The position numbers and the translations under genes were made by a program. Positions 50,182 through 60,017 of a DNA stretch of 64,000 bases are shown here, in pieces (position 1 is the first letter of the stretch; each line of letters begins with the position of its first letter). Origin of the DNA: CAYSCW01 sp964449165 (GTDB lineage: Bacteria; Acidobacteriota; Aminicenantia; Aminicenantales; Aminicenantaceae); the NCBI GenBank assembly GCA_964449165.1, contig CAYVAT010000010.1:1-64000 (forward strand). The letters are read 5' to 3'. The notes beneath the pieces were generated by a model, which saw only the letters and a list, made by a program, of their open reading frames with translations, was not told where the DNA came from and did no database searches.

Positions 50182-51623
50182 ACAAAAAGATTTTCCTATC
50201 TGCTCTCGTATTCATCCTTTTTATATCTTCTGACCTGCCAGCTAAAAAAAAGGATAAATACAAAGAATGGCTGAATGAGGTGAATCTCATCATTACCGAT
50301 ACGGAAAAAGCTGAATTCAAAAAACTGAAAAAAGATGCAGACAAAGAATTTTTTATCAATCTTTTCTGGGCAAAAAGAGACCCCACGCCTCAAACCGAAA
50401 AGAACGAATTCAAGGAGGAGTATTACCAGCGCTTGAGTTATGTCAAAAAGTCTTTTATCTACGGATACAAAACAGGAACAGCCACTGATATGGGGAAAGT
50501 CTATCTATACTTTGGCGAGCCGCTCAGAGTATTCAGGCAAGATCCTCGTGTCATCATCTGGGTTTATCCTGTTCAACCCTGGATGCATCTTGCTAAAGAA
50601 ACCTTCACCATCGCCTTTTCCGCTGTTAAGACAGACTGGGTCAACCAGAACCGAGAGAAAGAGCTGGTCTCATCCATAGACTCCGATGGCTATGTTATCG
50701 ACCGTTCCCAGACTGATGTTAGGGTGATGGAGGCTTTCTATGCCTGCCGGGAGAGGTTTCTGCTTAATCCGGACCTTAAAGAGCTTCCCGACTATAAAAA
50801 AGTCAAGGCATCCTCTCCTGAATCCTTCGAAGAAAAGCTCATTCAACAGGTGAAATTGACCAGCCAGGATAGTGTCCATATTCCATTCGAGAAAAAAATC
50901 CTGTTTATCAAAGCTCAAAGCAGGAGCTGCTATTTGACATTTTTTTTCAAAATTGATCCCGGTGAAAAGAGCGATGCCATCCATAAAAACCTGGTTTTCT
51001 TCGGCAGGTTGGAATCAAGGGACCATTCCTATGCGCTTCACCAGGAAAAAGATCTGGATAAAGAGAAAAACTATTTCATTTCTTACCTCGGACTTCCCGT
51101 AATGCCCGGAGAATACAAATTATTCATCGGCTTTCACACCAAGGATAAACAAATGTATTCTATAAAAATAGATCAGATTGAAGTGCCCGATTTCTGGAGT
51201 GAGGAGCTGGCTCTTTCCTCTCTTATCGCTTCCTGTCAATTTCGAGAGGAGAAGCCTTCAGCCAAAGCGAATGAGTATGATGTTTTTTCTTTAGGACGTT
51301 ACACTTTCCTTCCTCGATTCAGCCAAGAATACACCAAGGAAGAACTTCTTAATGTCTTTTACTATATCTACAATCTCGCTGTGGATTCGAACCAAGAGTG
51401 CTCTCTTCTGATCGAGTTCGAGCTTCAGAAGGGGGAAAAGACGTTCAAGCTGAATCCTCAGAAAAGAAAGCAAAAGCTGGGAAAAGAAGCGGTCCTCCTA
51501 GAAGGAACTCAGATTCCTCTCTCTGCTCTTCCTGAGTCGGGAGAGTATGAATTGACAGTGAGAGTGACCGATGAAATCGCAAATAAAACAGTCAGTCAAA
51601 AGCTTAAGTTTGTCCTCCTTTAA
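50178..51623 (+). CDS. GWxTD-family secreted protein, short form
   Basis: A 481-residue protein with signal peptide (1-23). The GWxTD domain (~25-150) has FWAKRDPTPQTEKNEFKEEYYQR and KTGTATDMGKVYLYFGEPLR; the naming motif is GTATD, so Trp is missing here too. The C-terminal 330 residues are beta-rich, like the middle of the first GWxTD protein, and lack TPRs. It is translationally coupled to the carboxypeptidase-regulatory/TPR gene. The two GWxTD proteins probably arose by duplication, one gaining or losing the TPR tail. Confidence 0.86.
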   Translation: MNKKIFLSALVFILFISSDLPAKKKDKYKEWLNEVNLIITDTEKAEFKKLKKDADKEFFINLFWAKRDPTPQTEKNEFKEEYYQRLSYVKKSFIYGYKTGTATDMGKVYLYFGEPLRVFRQDPRVIIWVYPVQPWMHLAKETFTIAFSAVKTDWVNQNREKELVSSIDSDGYVIDRSQTDVRVMEAFYACRERFLLNPDLKELPDYKKVKASSPESFEEKLIQQVKLTSQDSVHIPFEKKILFIKAQSRSCYLTFFFKIDPGEKSDAIHKNLVFFGRLESRDHSYALHQEKDLDKEKNYFISYLGLPVMPGEYKLFIGFHTKDKQMYSIKIDQIEVPDFWSEELALSSLIASCQFREEKPSAKANEYDVFSLGRYTFLPRFSQEYTKEELLNVFYYIYNLAVDSNQECSLLIEFELQKGEKTFKLNPQKRKQKLGKEAVLLEGTQIPLSALPESGEYELTVRVTDEIANKTVSQKLKFVLL

Positions 51624-51647
51624 GGTCAAGGTCAAAAGAGAACAACA

Positions 51648-54600
51648 TTATCCAGAATGGATATCCTGAAGACAAAGGAGAGAAGGAGAGAGTCTCTTCC
51701 TCATCTCGATGGCCTTGACCGCGGCACTGGCTGAGGGGATGGTGGTAAAACAGGGTATCCGATAGGAGAAAGCGACTTTCCTGATCATTTGAGCATCCTT
51801 CCTCTCATACCTTCCCGAAGGAGTGTTCAATATCATAGAGACATTTCCTTCTTTCAGATCATCGAGGATGTTTTTCCCTTCTCCGTAAACCTTGCCGATG
51901 GTATCTACCCCATATCCGTGCCTGTGAAGATACTGCGCTGTCCCCTCGGTAGCGATCATCTTGAATCCTAACCCATCCAGTTTTTCCACAAGAGAAACAG
52001 CCTTCTGTTTGTCCTCATCACAGAAACTGATGAAAACTCTCCCTTCACAAGGTAGAAAGAATCCTGCTCCCTCCTCTGCTTTCAAAAAAGCCAGCGGAAA
52101 AGATCTATCCACGCCGATAGACTCCCCTGTGGAACGCATCTCCGGCCCGAGGATGGGATCAACTTCCAGGAATTTGTCAAAGGAAAAGACTGCTTCTTTG
52201 ACAGCATAAAGGCCAGGAGCGGCTGGGATTAGATCGATGTTTTGGAGCTTTTCGCCCATGATCAACCTGATGGCGATCTTGGCCAGTGGTATTCCTGTCG
52301 CCTTGGAGATAAAGGGGACTGTTCTCGAAGCTCTGGGATTGACCTCCAGGATATAGATTTTTGTCCCTTTAACCGCAACCTGCACATTCATCAACCCCAC
52401 AATCTTGAGCTCTCTGGCCATCAGGGCACATTGCTTCTTCACTTCCTCGACCACTCTGTCTGGCAGAAAATAGGGTGGAAGAACCATAGAAGCATCTCCT
52501 GAATGGATACCCGCCTCCTGGATATGTTCGAGAATTCCTCCGATGTAGACATCCTTCCCATCGCAAAGGAGGTCGACATCCAACTCGATGGCATTCTCGA
52601 TAAACTCGTCGATAAGGATTGGATACTCGGCGCAATATTCCTGGATTGATTTGAGGTATTTCTCCAGCTCCTCCTCATCATGGATGACTCTCATGGCCCT
52701 CCCTCCCAGAACATAAGAGGGCCGAACAAGCACTGGGTATCCGATTCTTTCTGCAATCGCCAGGGCCTTCTTAAAATCTCTGGTCATGCCGTTTCTTGGA
52801 CGAGTGAGATTCAGCCTTCTCAGAAATTGGTCGAACTTCTCTCTGTTTTCAGTCTGATCGATGGCAGAGGAGGATGTTCCTAGAATTTTGACTTTGTTCT
52901 TCCACAATCCTGTGGCGATCTTGAGCGGGGTCTGTCCGCCAAACTGGACGATGATTCCTTCTGGTCTCTCTTTTCGATTGATAGAAATCACATCTTCCAA
53001 GGTCACAGGATCAAAATAAAGCCGGTCGGATATATCATAATCAGTGGAGACAGTCTCTGGATTGGAATTGATCATTATGGCTCGATATCCCAGGTCTCGC
53101 AACCCCAAAACGCCGTGCACACAGCAATAATCAAACTCGATGCCCTGCCCAATCCGGTTGGGGCCCGAACCAAGAATAATAGCTTTTTTTTCCAGGATTT
53201 CCTCTGCTTCATCCTCCTCTTCAAAAGTAGAGTAGAAATAAGGAGTTTCCGATTCAAATTCCCCGGCACAGGTATCGACGACTTTCCACACAGGTTGTAC
53301 CTTCTGTATCTTCCTCATTTTCCTGATTTCCTCTTCTCCAGAGTTTATAAGCCTTGCGATCCGCCTGTCAGAAAAACCAAGTTCTTTGGCTTTTCGCAAG
53401 AAACCGCTATCGAGCGTCTGAGCTTTTCGAGATTTTAATAACTCCTCAAAGTTGACGATTTCTTTGATGTTGTAGAGGAAGAAAGGATCAATCTTGGTCA
53501 GCTGTGCGATTTCTTCCAGAGGCAAACCTTGTCTCATCGCTTCAGCGATGAACCAGAGGCGTTCTGCATTCGGCTGAGCAAGCTTTTGCTTGAGATATTT
53601 ACGACGGTTCGCATCTGGTTTTTCCTCCAGTCCCCAGCGGTCGATCTCCAGAGCCCGTATAGCCTTCTGGAGAGCTTCCTTGAAAGTTCGTCCGATAGCC
53701 ATGGCTTCTCCCACAGATTTCATCTGAGTGGTTAGGGAGGGTTCTTCTTCGGGAAACTTTTCGAAAGCAAAGCGGGGAATCTTGACCACTACATAATCGA
53801 TGGCAGGCTCAAAACAGGCTGGAGTTTTTTTGGTGATATCGTTGAGAATTTCATCCAGAGTATACCCCACAGCCAGCTTGGCCGCCATCTTGGCTATGGG
53901 GAATCCGGTCGCTTTAGAAGCCAGGGCCGAAGAGCGTGAAACACGGGGATTCATCTCGATGACCATCATCCTGCCATCTTCTGGATTGATGGCGAACTGG
54001 ATGTTGGATCCACCTGTCTCCACCCCTACCTCTCTCATGATGGCAATGGCAGCGTTGCGTAGCCGCTGGTATTCCTTATCCGTTAAGGTCTGCGCAGGAG
54101 CCACTGTAATCGAATCTCCTGTATGCACTCCCATGGGGTCAAAGTTTTCGATAGAACAGACAATGACTACGTTATCCTTCTTATCGCGCATGACTTCCAG
54201 TTCAAATTCTTTCCAACCGATGATCGATTTCTCGATCAAAATTCTGCTGACGGGGCTGATAGCCAATCCCAGCGGTATGTATTTGTGGAAATCCTCCCAA
54301 TCCAGAAGAATGTTGCCTCCTGTTCCACCCAAGGTGAAGGATGGACGAACAACCACTGGAAAGTGGATTTCTTTAACGATCTCTTGGGCTTCTTGGATGT
54401 TGGATGCATAGCCAGAAGAAGGAACTTCCAGGCCTATTCTTTCCATGGACTGGCGGAAGAGCATTCGATCTTCAGCCTTCCGGATGGAGCTTGTGTCAAC
54501 TCCGATCAGCCGGATTCGATATCGCCTGAGGATACCTCTCTCGTGCAACTCCAGAGCTAGATTCAAGGCTTTCTGACCTCCCAAAGTAGCCAGCACAGCA

Positions 54601-54851
54601 TCAGGTCTCTCCTTCTCGATGATTCTCTCCAGGTATTCCACAGTCAGAGGCTCCAGATAAGTACGATCGGCAAATTCAGGATCTGTCATGATCGTGGCCG
54701 GGTTAGAATTGAGGAGGATCACCTTGTAGTTCTCCTCCTTGAGAGCCTTAAGCGCCTGGGTTCCTGAATAATCAAACTCGGAGGCCTGGCCGATGATGAT
54801 CGGACCAGACCCGATAATCAATATCGATCGAATGTCATCCCGCCTCGGCAC
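51648..54851 (-). CDS. carB: Carbamoyl-phosphate synthase large subunit
   Basis: A 1067-residue enzyme, full family length. Two homologous ATP-grasp halves are visible: ILIIGSGPIIIGQASEFDYSGTQA in the first and AIILGSGPNRIGQGIEFDYCCVHG in the second. Each is followed by substrate loops (VRPSFTLGGTGG; VRPSYVLGGRAM) and EMNPRVSRSSALASKATG/EVNPRASRTVPFISKATG. The MGS-like allosteric domain ends the chain (LEKLDGLGFKMIATEGTAQYLHRHG). It makes carbamoyl phosphate for pyrimidines and arginine. GTG start one base after the carA stop, with GGGAGG in the carA end. It is convergent with the GWxTD operon. Confidence 0.97.
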   Translation of the reverse strand: MPRRDDIRSILIIGSGPIIIGQASEFDYSGTQALKALKEENYKVILLNSNPATIMTDPEFADRTYLEPLTVEYLERIIEKERPDAVLATLGGQKALNLALELHERGILRRYRIRLIGVDTSSIRKAEDRMLFRQSMERIGLEVPSSGYASNIQEAQEIVKEIHFPVVVRPSFTLGGTGGNILLDWEDFHKYIPLGLAISPVSRILIEKSIIGWKEFELEVMRDKKDNVVIVCSIENFDPMGVHTGDSITVAPAQTLTDKEYQRLRNAAIAIMREVGVETGGSNIQFAINPEDGRMMVIEMNPRVSRSSALASKATGFPIAKMAAKLAVGYTLDEILNDITKKTPACFEPAIDYVVVKIPRFAFEKFPEEEPSLTTQMKSVGEAMAIGRTFKEALQKAIRALEIDRWGLEEKPDANRRKYLKQKLAQPNAERLWFIAEAMRQGLPLEEIAQLTKIDPFFLYNIKEIVNFEELLKSRKAQTLDSGFLRKAKELGFSDRRIARLINSGEEEIRKMRKIQKVQPVWKVVDTCAGEFESETPYFYSTFEEEDEAEEILEKKAIILGSGPNRIGQGIEFDYCCVHGVLGLRDLGYRAIMINSNPETVSTDYDISDRLYFDPVTLEDVISINRKERPEGIIVQFGGQTPLKIATGLWKNKVKILGTSSSAIDQTENREKFDQFLRRLNLTRPRNGMTRDFKKALAIAERIGYPVLVRPSYVLGGRAMRVIHDEEELEKYLKSIQEYCAEYPILIDEFIENAIELDVDLLCDGKDVYIGGILEHIQEAGIHSGDASMVLPPYFLPDRVVEEVKKQCALMARELKIVGLMNVQVAVKGTKIYILEVNPRASRTVPFISKATGIPLAKIAIRLIMGEKLQNIDLIPAAPGLYAVKEAVFSFDKFLEVDPILGPEMRSTGESIGVDRSFPLAFLKAEEGAGFFLPCEGRVFISFCDEDKQKAVSLVEKLDGLGFKMIATEGTAQYLHRHGYGVDTIGKVYGEGKNILDDLKEGNVSMILNTPSGRYERKDAQMIRKVAFSYRIPCFTTIPSASAAVKAIEMRKRLSPSLLCLQDIHSG

Positions 54852-54852
54852 T

Positions 54853-55983
54853 CTATCCTCCCTTAAAATCCTCCATCATGTGTAAAAAATCTCGAAAAAG
54901 ATAGTTTGAGTCCATAGGGCCAGGAGAGCTTTCGGGATGATACTGGACAGAGAAAAGATGTTTCTCTCTCAAACAGAATCCTTCTGCTGTTCTATCGTTC
55001 AGGTTGAGATGAGTAAGTTTAGCTACCTCTCCAATAGAATCGATGTCCACAGCGAAACCATGGTTCTGGCAGGTGATCTCTATGGCCCCACTCTCAAGAT
55101 TTTTCACTGGATGATTGCCGCCATGATGCCCGAATTTCAGCTTGTAGGTCTTCCCTCCTAAGGCTAAAGCGAGGAGTTGATGGCCGAGGCATATTCCGAA
55201 GAAAGGAACTTTCCCGACCAAATTCTTGATGTTATCAACAGCATAGGAAAGCGGCGCTGGATCTCCGGGCCCGTTAGAGAGAAGAACCCCATCTGGTTTC
55301 ATCCTGAGCGTCTCTTCCCAGGGAGTAGAGGCAGGAACCACCTGAACATCAACCTGGTTGGAGGCAAGATTTCTCAGGATGTTTCTCTTGATTCCAAAGT
55401 CATAGGCCACCACAAAGTATTTCAGCCGCTTCTGCTCAAGATAGCCATGGGGCCATCCGTAGGTTTTCTCCCTCCATCTGTAAGCTTTATCCGTGGTAAC
55501 ATCTCTGACTAAATCACGGCCTACTATGGATGGAATGCTTCTTGCTCGAAGCACCAGATTCTGGATATCATCCTCGGATGTGGAAATGAGCGCCCTCTGA
55601 GCTCCGCCAGTCCGAATCATCTTGGTCAGTCTTCTGGTATCGATGCCCTGGATAGCGACAATCTTGTGTCTTTTGAGATATTCATCAAGGCTTTCTTCTT
55701 TCCTCCAGTTGGAAGGGAAAGCTGCCAGTTCCTTAACCACCAGCCCCTCCACCCAAGGATGCCAAGACTCCACATCCTCCAAATTGCATCCATAATTTCC
55801 GATAAGAGGATAGGTCATGGTAACGATTTGACCTTTGTATGAGGGATCTGTCAGGATTTCCTGGTACCCTGCCATGGATGTATTGAAGACGATCTCCCCT
55901 TCTGTGTCGGCTTCATATCCTATGGATTCACCGACAAAACAGGCTCCGTTTTCCAGCACAAGCAGAGCCTTTTTCCCGGCCAT
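54853..55983 (-). CDS. carA: Carbamoyl-phosphate synthase small (glutaminase) subunit
   Basis: A 376-residue subunit. The N-terminal CPSase domain (ALLVLENGACFVGESIG, FNTSMAGYQEILTDPSYKGQIV) is followed by a class I glutamine amidotransferase domain. Its nucleophile Cys lies in FFGICLGHQLLALALGG, and the His-Glu pair in FSVQYHPESSPGP. It delivers ammonia to CarB through the tunnel. The genes carA and carB are adjacent with one base between. No PyrR-type or other leader is evident upstream. Confidence 0.96.
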   Translation of the reverse strand: MAGKKALLVLENGACFVGESIGYEADTEGEIVFNTSMAGYQEILTDPSYKGQIVTMTYPLIGNYGCNLEDVESWHPWVEGLVVKELAAFPSNWRKEESLDEYLKRHKIVAIQGIDTRRLTKMIRTGGAQRALISTSEDDIQNLVLRARSIPSIVGRDLVRDVTTDKAYRWREKTYGWPHGYLEQKRLKYFVVAYDFGIKRNILRNLASNQVDVQVVPASTPWEETLRMKPDGVLLSNGPGDPAPLSYAVDNIKNLVGKVPFFGICLGHQLLALALGGKTYKLKFGHHGGNHPVKNLESGAIEITCQNHGFAVDIDSIGEVAKLTHLNLNDRTAEGFCLREKHLFSVQYHPESSPGPMDSNYLFRDFLHMMEDFKGG

Positions 55984-56187
55984 TCTAAATCGAAAAAAAA
56001 TGTATCCTCAAAATTGTTTAGCCTATTTTACATATATTGGATTCTAAATTTAAGGATTTTTTCAAAAAGTTTATTCTTTGTAAGTATTGAGGACTCTCTC
56101 TTGCTGCCTGAACTCCCCCCATGGAGGCCTTCTCCTTCTCTGAAAAAAGAACCCTGCCCTTCCTCCCAGAGAAGAACAGGCAATCCA

Positions 56188-57156
56188 TTATTTCTCTATC
56201 CTGAGTATATAAAAGTCTCTTTTTCGACCCTCTCTTTCTATCCCCCTGAAGTCGATGACCTTGTATCCTCTTTTAAAGAGCGTCTGAAAAACCTCTCTCG
56301 ATTTCATCCTCCATCTCAAGGGAATGTCGCGCACCTCAGCTTGTGTCACATCTGTTTCTCTGAGCATTCGGTAAAAATCATAAGGAATCTCCACCAGCAA
56401 AAACTCCCGGTTTAAATCAAGGTTGATGTCTTTTACCAACGCAAGAGCCGCTTGACCGCTCCGTCCTTCAACTTCGACTCTTCTGGAGCTAAGCGCTAGA
56501 TTTTTAGAAGCGAGCAGACTTTCCGCGTCATAATCAGGCCTTCGCACTTCTCTCTTCAGGTCCCACAATAGAGAAAAGCGGTCGCAAGGCACATCTGTCC
56601 TGTTAAGATACCCTCCAAACAGGCTGTAACAGGACTCCCTGTACTCCTTCACCTCCATCTGAAAGTGATGGATATTCCTGTAGGCGTTGACTCCTGTCAA
56701 GGGATCATAAGTGCAGGTGACCTTGAAGACTCCGAAGACCGACATCAGGCATTCTTTTTGGAATTCTTTTATCTGGATCCCCAGGCTGTATTTCTGAAAA
56801 TCCTCTCTTACTCCAACATACTGGGAATAAAAGAGAAGATTATCCAAATCCCTGAAGGCAACATCCTTATCCTCTACCCCAACGAATCCATAGGAAAAGC
56901 CGATAAAGTGGTTTTCATCCTCCACAAATTTCCCTTGTGCATCTTCTACATAAACGGCGATAAAAAGCGCGCTTCCTTCATGGAAGAAGTTCTCACAAAC
57001 CATATTACGCTCGCCAGGAAGAGTATCAGCGGGTTCCCCCCAGATATCATACCTTAACTTTTCATACTTTGTGTAATCACTGGCATCGGAGGACTTATCC
57101 ATCCTGAACAGGAACCTTCTTCCTTTGACCTGGATGATCTTATCCAATTCCTTCAT
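56188..57156 (-). CDS. GNAT-superfamily acyltransferase (COG3375-like)
   Basis: A 322-residue protein. LFYSQYVGVREDFQKYSLGIQIKEFQKE resembles the acetyl-CoA-binding region of GNAT proteins, and TCTYDPLTGVNAYRNIHHFQMEVKEYRESCYSLFGGYLNRTDVPCDRFSLLWDL follows the distinctive COG3375 pattern (DPL..xNAxxN, Y..xxYG, LN...DR...W). The N-terminal first 30 residues and the C-terminal REVFQTLFKRGYKVIDF segment complete the usual length. The acceptor substrate is not known for the family. It lies 204 bp upstream of carA on the same strand. Confidence 0.75.
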   Translation of the reverse strand: MKELDKIIQVKGRRFLFRMDKSSDASDYTKYEKLRYDIWGEPADTLPGERNMVCENFFHEGSALFIAVYVEDAQGKFVEDENHFIGFSYGFVGVEDKDVAFRDLDNLLFYSQYVGVREDFQKYSLGIQIKEFQKECLMSVFGVFKVTCTYDPLTGVNAYRNIHHFQMEVKEYRESCYSLFGGYLNRTDVPCDRFSLLWDLKREVRRPDYDAESLLASKNLALSSRRVEVEGRSGQAALALVKDINLDLNREFLLVEIPYDFYRMLRETDVTQAEVRDIPLRWRMKSREVFQTLFKRGYKVIDFRGIEREGRKRDFYILRIEK

Positions 57157-57319
57157 TTTTAAGGAGTTATCTTCCCCTTAACATTATCCCTGATGAGATT
57201 TTATCCAAACATTCATCCAAAAAGCAAGAACTGTTTGAATTCATCCTCATTTTGATATATGGTAATTGTCTTTATGGAGGCCGGCCGTAATCCACTCTGG
57301 CCTTGAAAAGAGGTGCCCG

Positions 57320-59830
57320 ATGAAGAAGACTATACCTCTTGTCCTTCTTTCCTTCCTCATCTTCGCTTTGCTCCTTCACGCATCGGAATTTGAGGTCAAA
57401 ATCCTCAAGGATGCCCAAGATCTTCCTGAAAAATTCTGCACCATGGGTAAAAAGGGAGACTATTTTGTCTCTGATGGAAAATACCTGGTGTTGCTGGGAG
57501 GAACTCCCAGACCTCTGGACTATCCTCCTCTCAATATCCCGCGATCAAATGCCATGGGAAGTATCATCGGCTTTGCACCGGCTGGAAAAAACATAGTGAG
57601 CGACCTGAGTATTGGATCTCCGGTCCTTAAGTTCATGGAGAGGCGCAACTTCCTGTCCTACTCCTCCTTGAAAGTTATAGAAAAAGGCTCTAGAGATGAA
57701 GTTCTAACCCTGAAAGCTTCGGCCACGTACAAAACTCAGGAGGGAAAAGAGGCTCTTATCGAAACCACCTATGATATTCTCCATCAAAAAGGTCAAATCA
57801 ACATCACCTCAATCATCAAGAACACAGGAAAGCAGGAATTGGAGGAGCTGGACTTTTATCTTCATTTCGGGCCTCATCACAGCTATTACTTCAGCCCCTT
57901 TAACCGACTGCATCATCCAGAGCTGAATTTCCGCGTCTATCAGAAAAAAGGACATTACCTTGGCTGGATGGACCTGAATCCTGTACCTTCTTCTGATGAG
58001 GATGAGGAGCCTCAACCTGGGCTTCTTGCCCCTGGAGAAGAGTTTCATCTGAGCTATATCCTTTTTGTGGAAAGTCAAGGCAGCAGACTCCTTCAAAAAA
58101 TCTACAGCCTTCTGGATAGGGAGCTGGAAACGGCCACCCTTCATTTCAGGGACACCAACGGAAGGATGATGGAAGTTATCGTTCGCAATGCCCTCTCCTC
58201 TTCAATCTTCTACCGTTCTTTCCTCAAAAATGCAGATAGTCTCACCATCCTTCTTCCTCAGGGTGTCTATCTTGTCAGAGGAAACATCTTTCCTGCGGTC
58301 TGTGAAGAATTCTTAATGGTGGCCGAAGGGGGAGAAAACTTCTGTACCCTTCAAAGTCCCCCTCTTGAAAAAGTGAAGGTAAAAATAATAGACAACCAAG
58401 GCTCTTTTGTTCCTGGGAAAGTGACCTTCCTCGGACTTGACCCGACCAAGACTCCTTATTTCATGCCTGAAGATCCCATAGAAAGCGGGAGAAGATGGGA
58501 GCTGTTCAAAAATTCCTGTTTTCCTCCTCAGAAGGGATTAGAATTAGAGCTACCCGTGGGCACTTACCTTGTCTACGCTTCTCGAGGACCTGACTATTCT
58601 CTTGATTATAAGGTGGCAGAAATCCTGAATGGGAAAACACAGGAACTGGTCTTTCAAATCGACAGAGTTGTTGAAAGAAAAAACCTTATCTCCATCGACC
58701 CTCACATGCACACTCTTGCCTCAGACGGAAGGGCAGATGTTCAACAAAGAGTAAAGTCGGTTGTCGCCGAAGGCCTGGATGTGGCAGTGGCTACAGATCA
58801 CAATTTCATCAGTGACTACCGACCCGCCTTAAAAATCCTTGGCCTGGAAAAATATCTGGCTGTTATCTCAGGAAACGAGGTGACCCGGAATGGACTGATC
58901 CATTACAATAGCTATCCTCTGGAATGTCGAAAAGAAGAGGAACGGCATGGAGCTATTTCTCCTCTCGCAGAGGAAGCCTCTGTGCTCTTTGAAACCAGCC
59001 GCAGAAAAGATCCTCAAGCTCTGATTCAAGTAAATCATCCGCGTGATTCAGACATCGGTTATTTCAACAATTACCGTCTTGATCCAGAATCCGCCGCTTT
59101 TGCCTGGATCCATTTTGACACTTCTTTTGATCTTCTGGAAGTCATGAACGGACCTTGTTTCTCCTCTTTCAATGAAGAAGCTGTGCAGGATTGGTTCAAT
59201 CTTCTCAATCGAGGCTATTACTTCCCCATCGTCGGTTCTTCTGACTCCCACACAATCGACAGAGGAGAGCCGGGCTATTGCCGGACTTACATCTATTACG
59301 GAGGCGGAAAAGGAGATAAGGTGGATTGGCTTCTGCTTGAAGAGGCTCTCAGGAAGGGACGATCATTCGTTTCCAACGGGCCGTTGGTCGAGTTCAAGAT
59401 CAACGATATTCACGGACCCGGAGACCTGGTGACTGAATCGAAGGGGGAGGTGAGAGTCTCCGTTGAAGTTCGAAGTGCCCCCTGGGTTTCAGTCGATGAA
59501 GTTCGACTTGTGGTTAACGGAGAAAGGAAAATCGTCTTTCCCGTAAGTTGCCAGGATGAACGCATCCTGAAATTCTCTGAAGAGGTCGGCTTAAGCTTGG
59601 AAGAAGATGCCTATATCGCTGTAGAAGTCCTGGGTAAGAAAAGCCTTTTTCCAGTCCTGCAAAGCCAAGCAAGAAATGGAAAGCTGGAGAGTGCCACTCT
59701 CCCTTATGCTTTAACCAATCCTGTATTCATCGACGTAGACGGAACAGGCAGGTTCGACCCTCCCTGGCCTGATAAAATCCGACTCTCCTCTTCTCCGATC
59801 CTATTTAAAACAGGCGAAGATCGATATTGA
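57320..59830 (+). CDS. Secreted CehA/McbA-type PHP-domain metallohydrolase
   Basis: About 836 residues from ATG 57320, which starts MKKTIPLVLLSFLIFALLL, a signal peptide; a further-upstream reading at 57266 has an unlikely Pro/Arg start. The first 450 residues are beta-rich and not assigned. Near residue 458 begins a PHP domain: SIDPHMHTLASDGRADV (HxH), VAVATDHNFISDY, ISGNEVTRNG and VGSSDSHTIDRGEPGYCRTY, which gives the metal-binding His/Asp set of CehA/McbA hydrolases. Known members hydrolyse esters or phosphoesters. A C-terminal Ig-like segment ends the chain. Confidence 0.86.
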   Translation: MKKTIPLVLLSFLIFALLLHASEFEVKILKDAQDLPEKFCTMGKKGDYFVSDGKYLVLLGGTPRPLDYPPLNIPRSNAMGSIIGFAPAGKNIVSDLSIGSPVLKFMERRNFLSYSSLKVIEKGSRDEVLTLKASATYKTQEGKEALIETTYDILHQKGQINITSIIKNTGKQELEELDFYLHFGPHHSYYFSPFNRLHHPELNFRVYQKKGHYLGWMDLNPVPSSDEDEEPQPGLLAPGEEFHLSYILFVESQGSRLLQKIYSLLDRELETATLHFRDTNGRMMEVIVRNALSSSIFYRSFLKNADSLTILLPQGVYLVRGNIFPAVCEEFLMVAEGGENFCTLQSPPLEKVKVKIIDNQGSFVPGKVTFLGLDPTKTPYFMPEDPIESGRRWELFKNSCFPPQKGLELELPVGTYLVYASRGPDYSLDYKVAEILNGKTQELVFQIDRVVERKNLISIDPHMHTLASDGRADVQQRVKSVVAEGLDVAVATDHNFISDYRPALKILGLEKYLAVISGNEVTRNGLIHYNSYPLECRKEEERHGAISPLAEEASVLFETSRRKDPQALIQVNHPRDSDIGYFNNYRLDPESAAFAWIHFDTSFDLLEVMNGPCFSSFNEEAVQDWFNLLNRGYYFPIVGSSDSHTIDRGEPGYCRTYIYYGGGKGDKVDWLLLEEALRKGRSFVSNGPLVEFKINDIHGPGDLVTESKGEVRVSVEVRSAPWVSVDEVRLVVNGERKIVFPVSCQDERILKFSEEVGLSLEEDAYIAVEVLGKKSLFPVLQSQARNGKLESATLPYALTNPVFIDVDGTGRFDPPWPDKIRLSSSPILFKTGEDRY

Positions 59831-59837
59831 TAGAGGG

Positions 59838-59931
59838 AAAATCAGGGACATGTACCGGAAATTCAAGACGTTACAGATTTTGAAAAAAATCGGCACATGT
59901 CCCGAATTTCCGGTAACGTGTCCCTTGATTT
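59838..59931. repeat. Intergenic inverted-repeat element (REP/MITE-like)
   Basis: Arms 59838-59864 and 59904-59931 are imperfect inverted repeats of about 27 bp: AAATCAGGGACATGTACCGG on the left against the complement of CCGGTAACGTGTCCCTTGAT on the right. ACATGTCCCGAATTTCCGG just inside the right arm repeats the left arm's complement, so the motif occurs three times. A partial copy is at 14739-14756. It resembles the REP-type palindromes tied to IS200-like transposases; no transposase gene is near. Confidence 0.65.
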
Positions 59932-60017
59932 CTGTATAATGCAGGTTCTTCTGGATTATTCATGAATAATCCAGGCTAACTATATTCCAGGCGAAAAAAT
60001 TCTGGAAAACTTGAAAA

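Noticed and set aside
52369..54560. Several open frames opposite carB
   Set aside because: Antisense shadows of a fully conserved 1067-residue enzyme.
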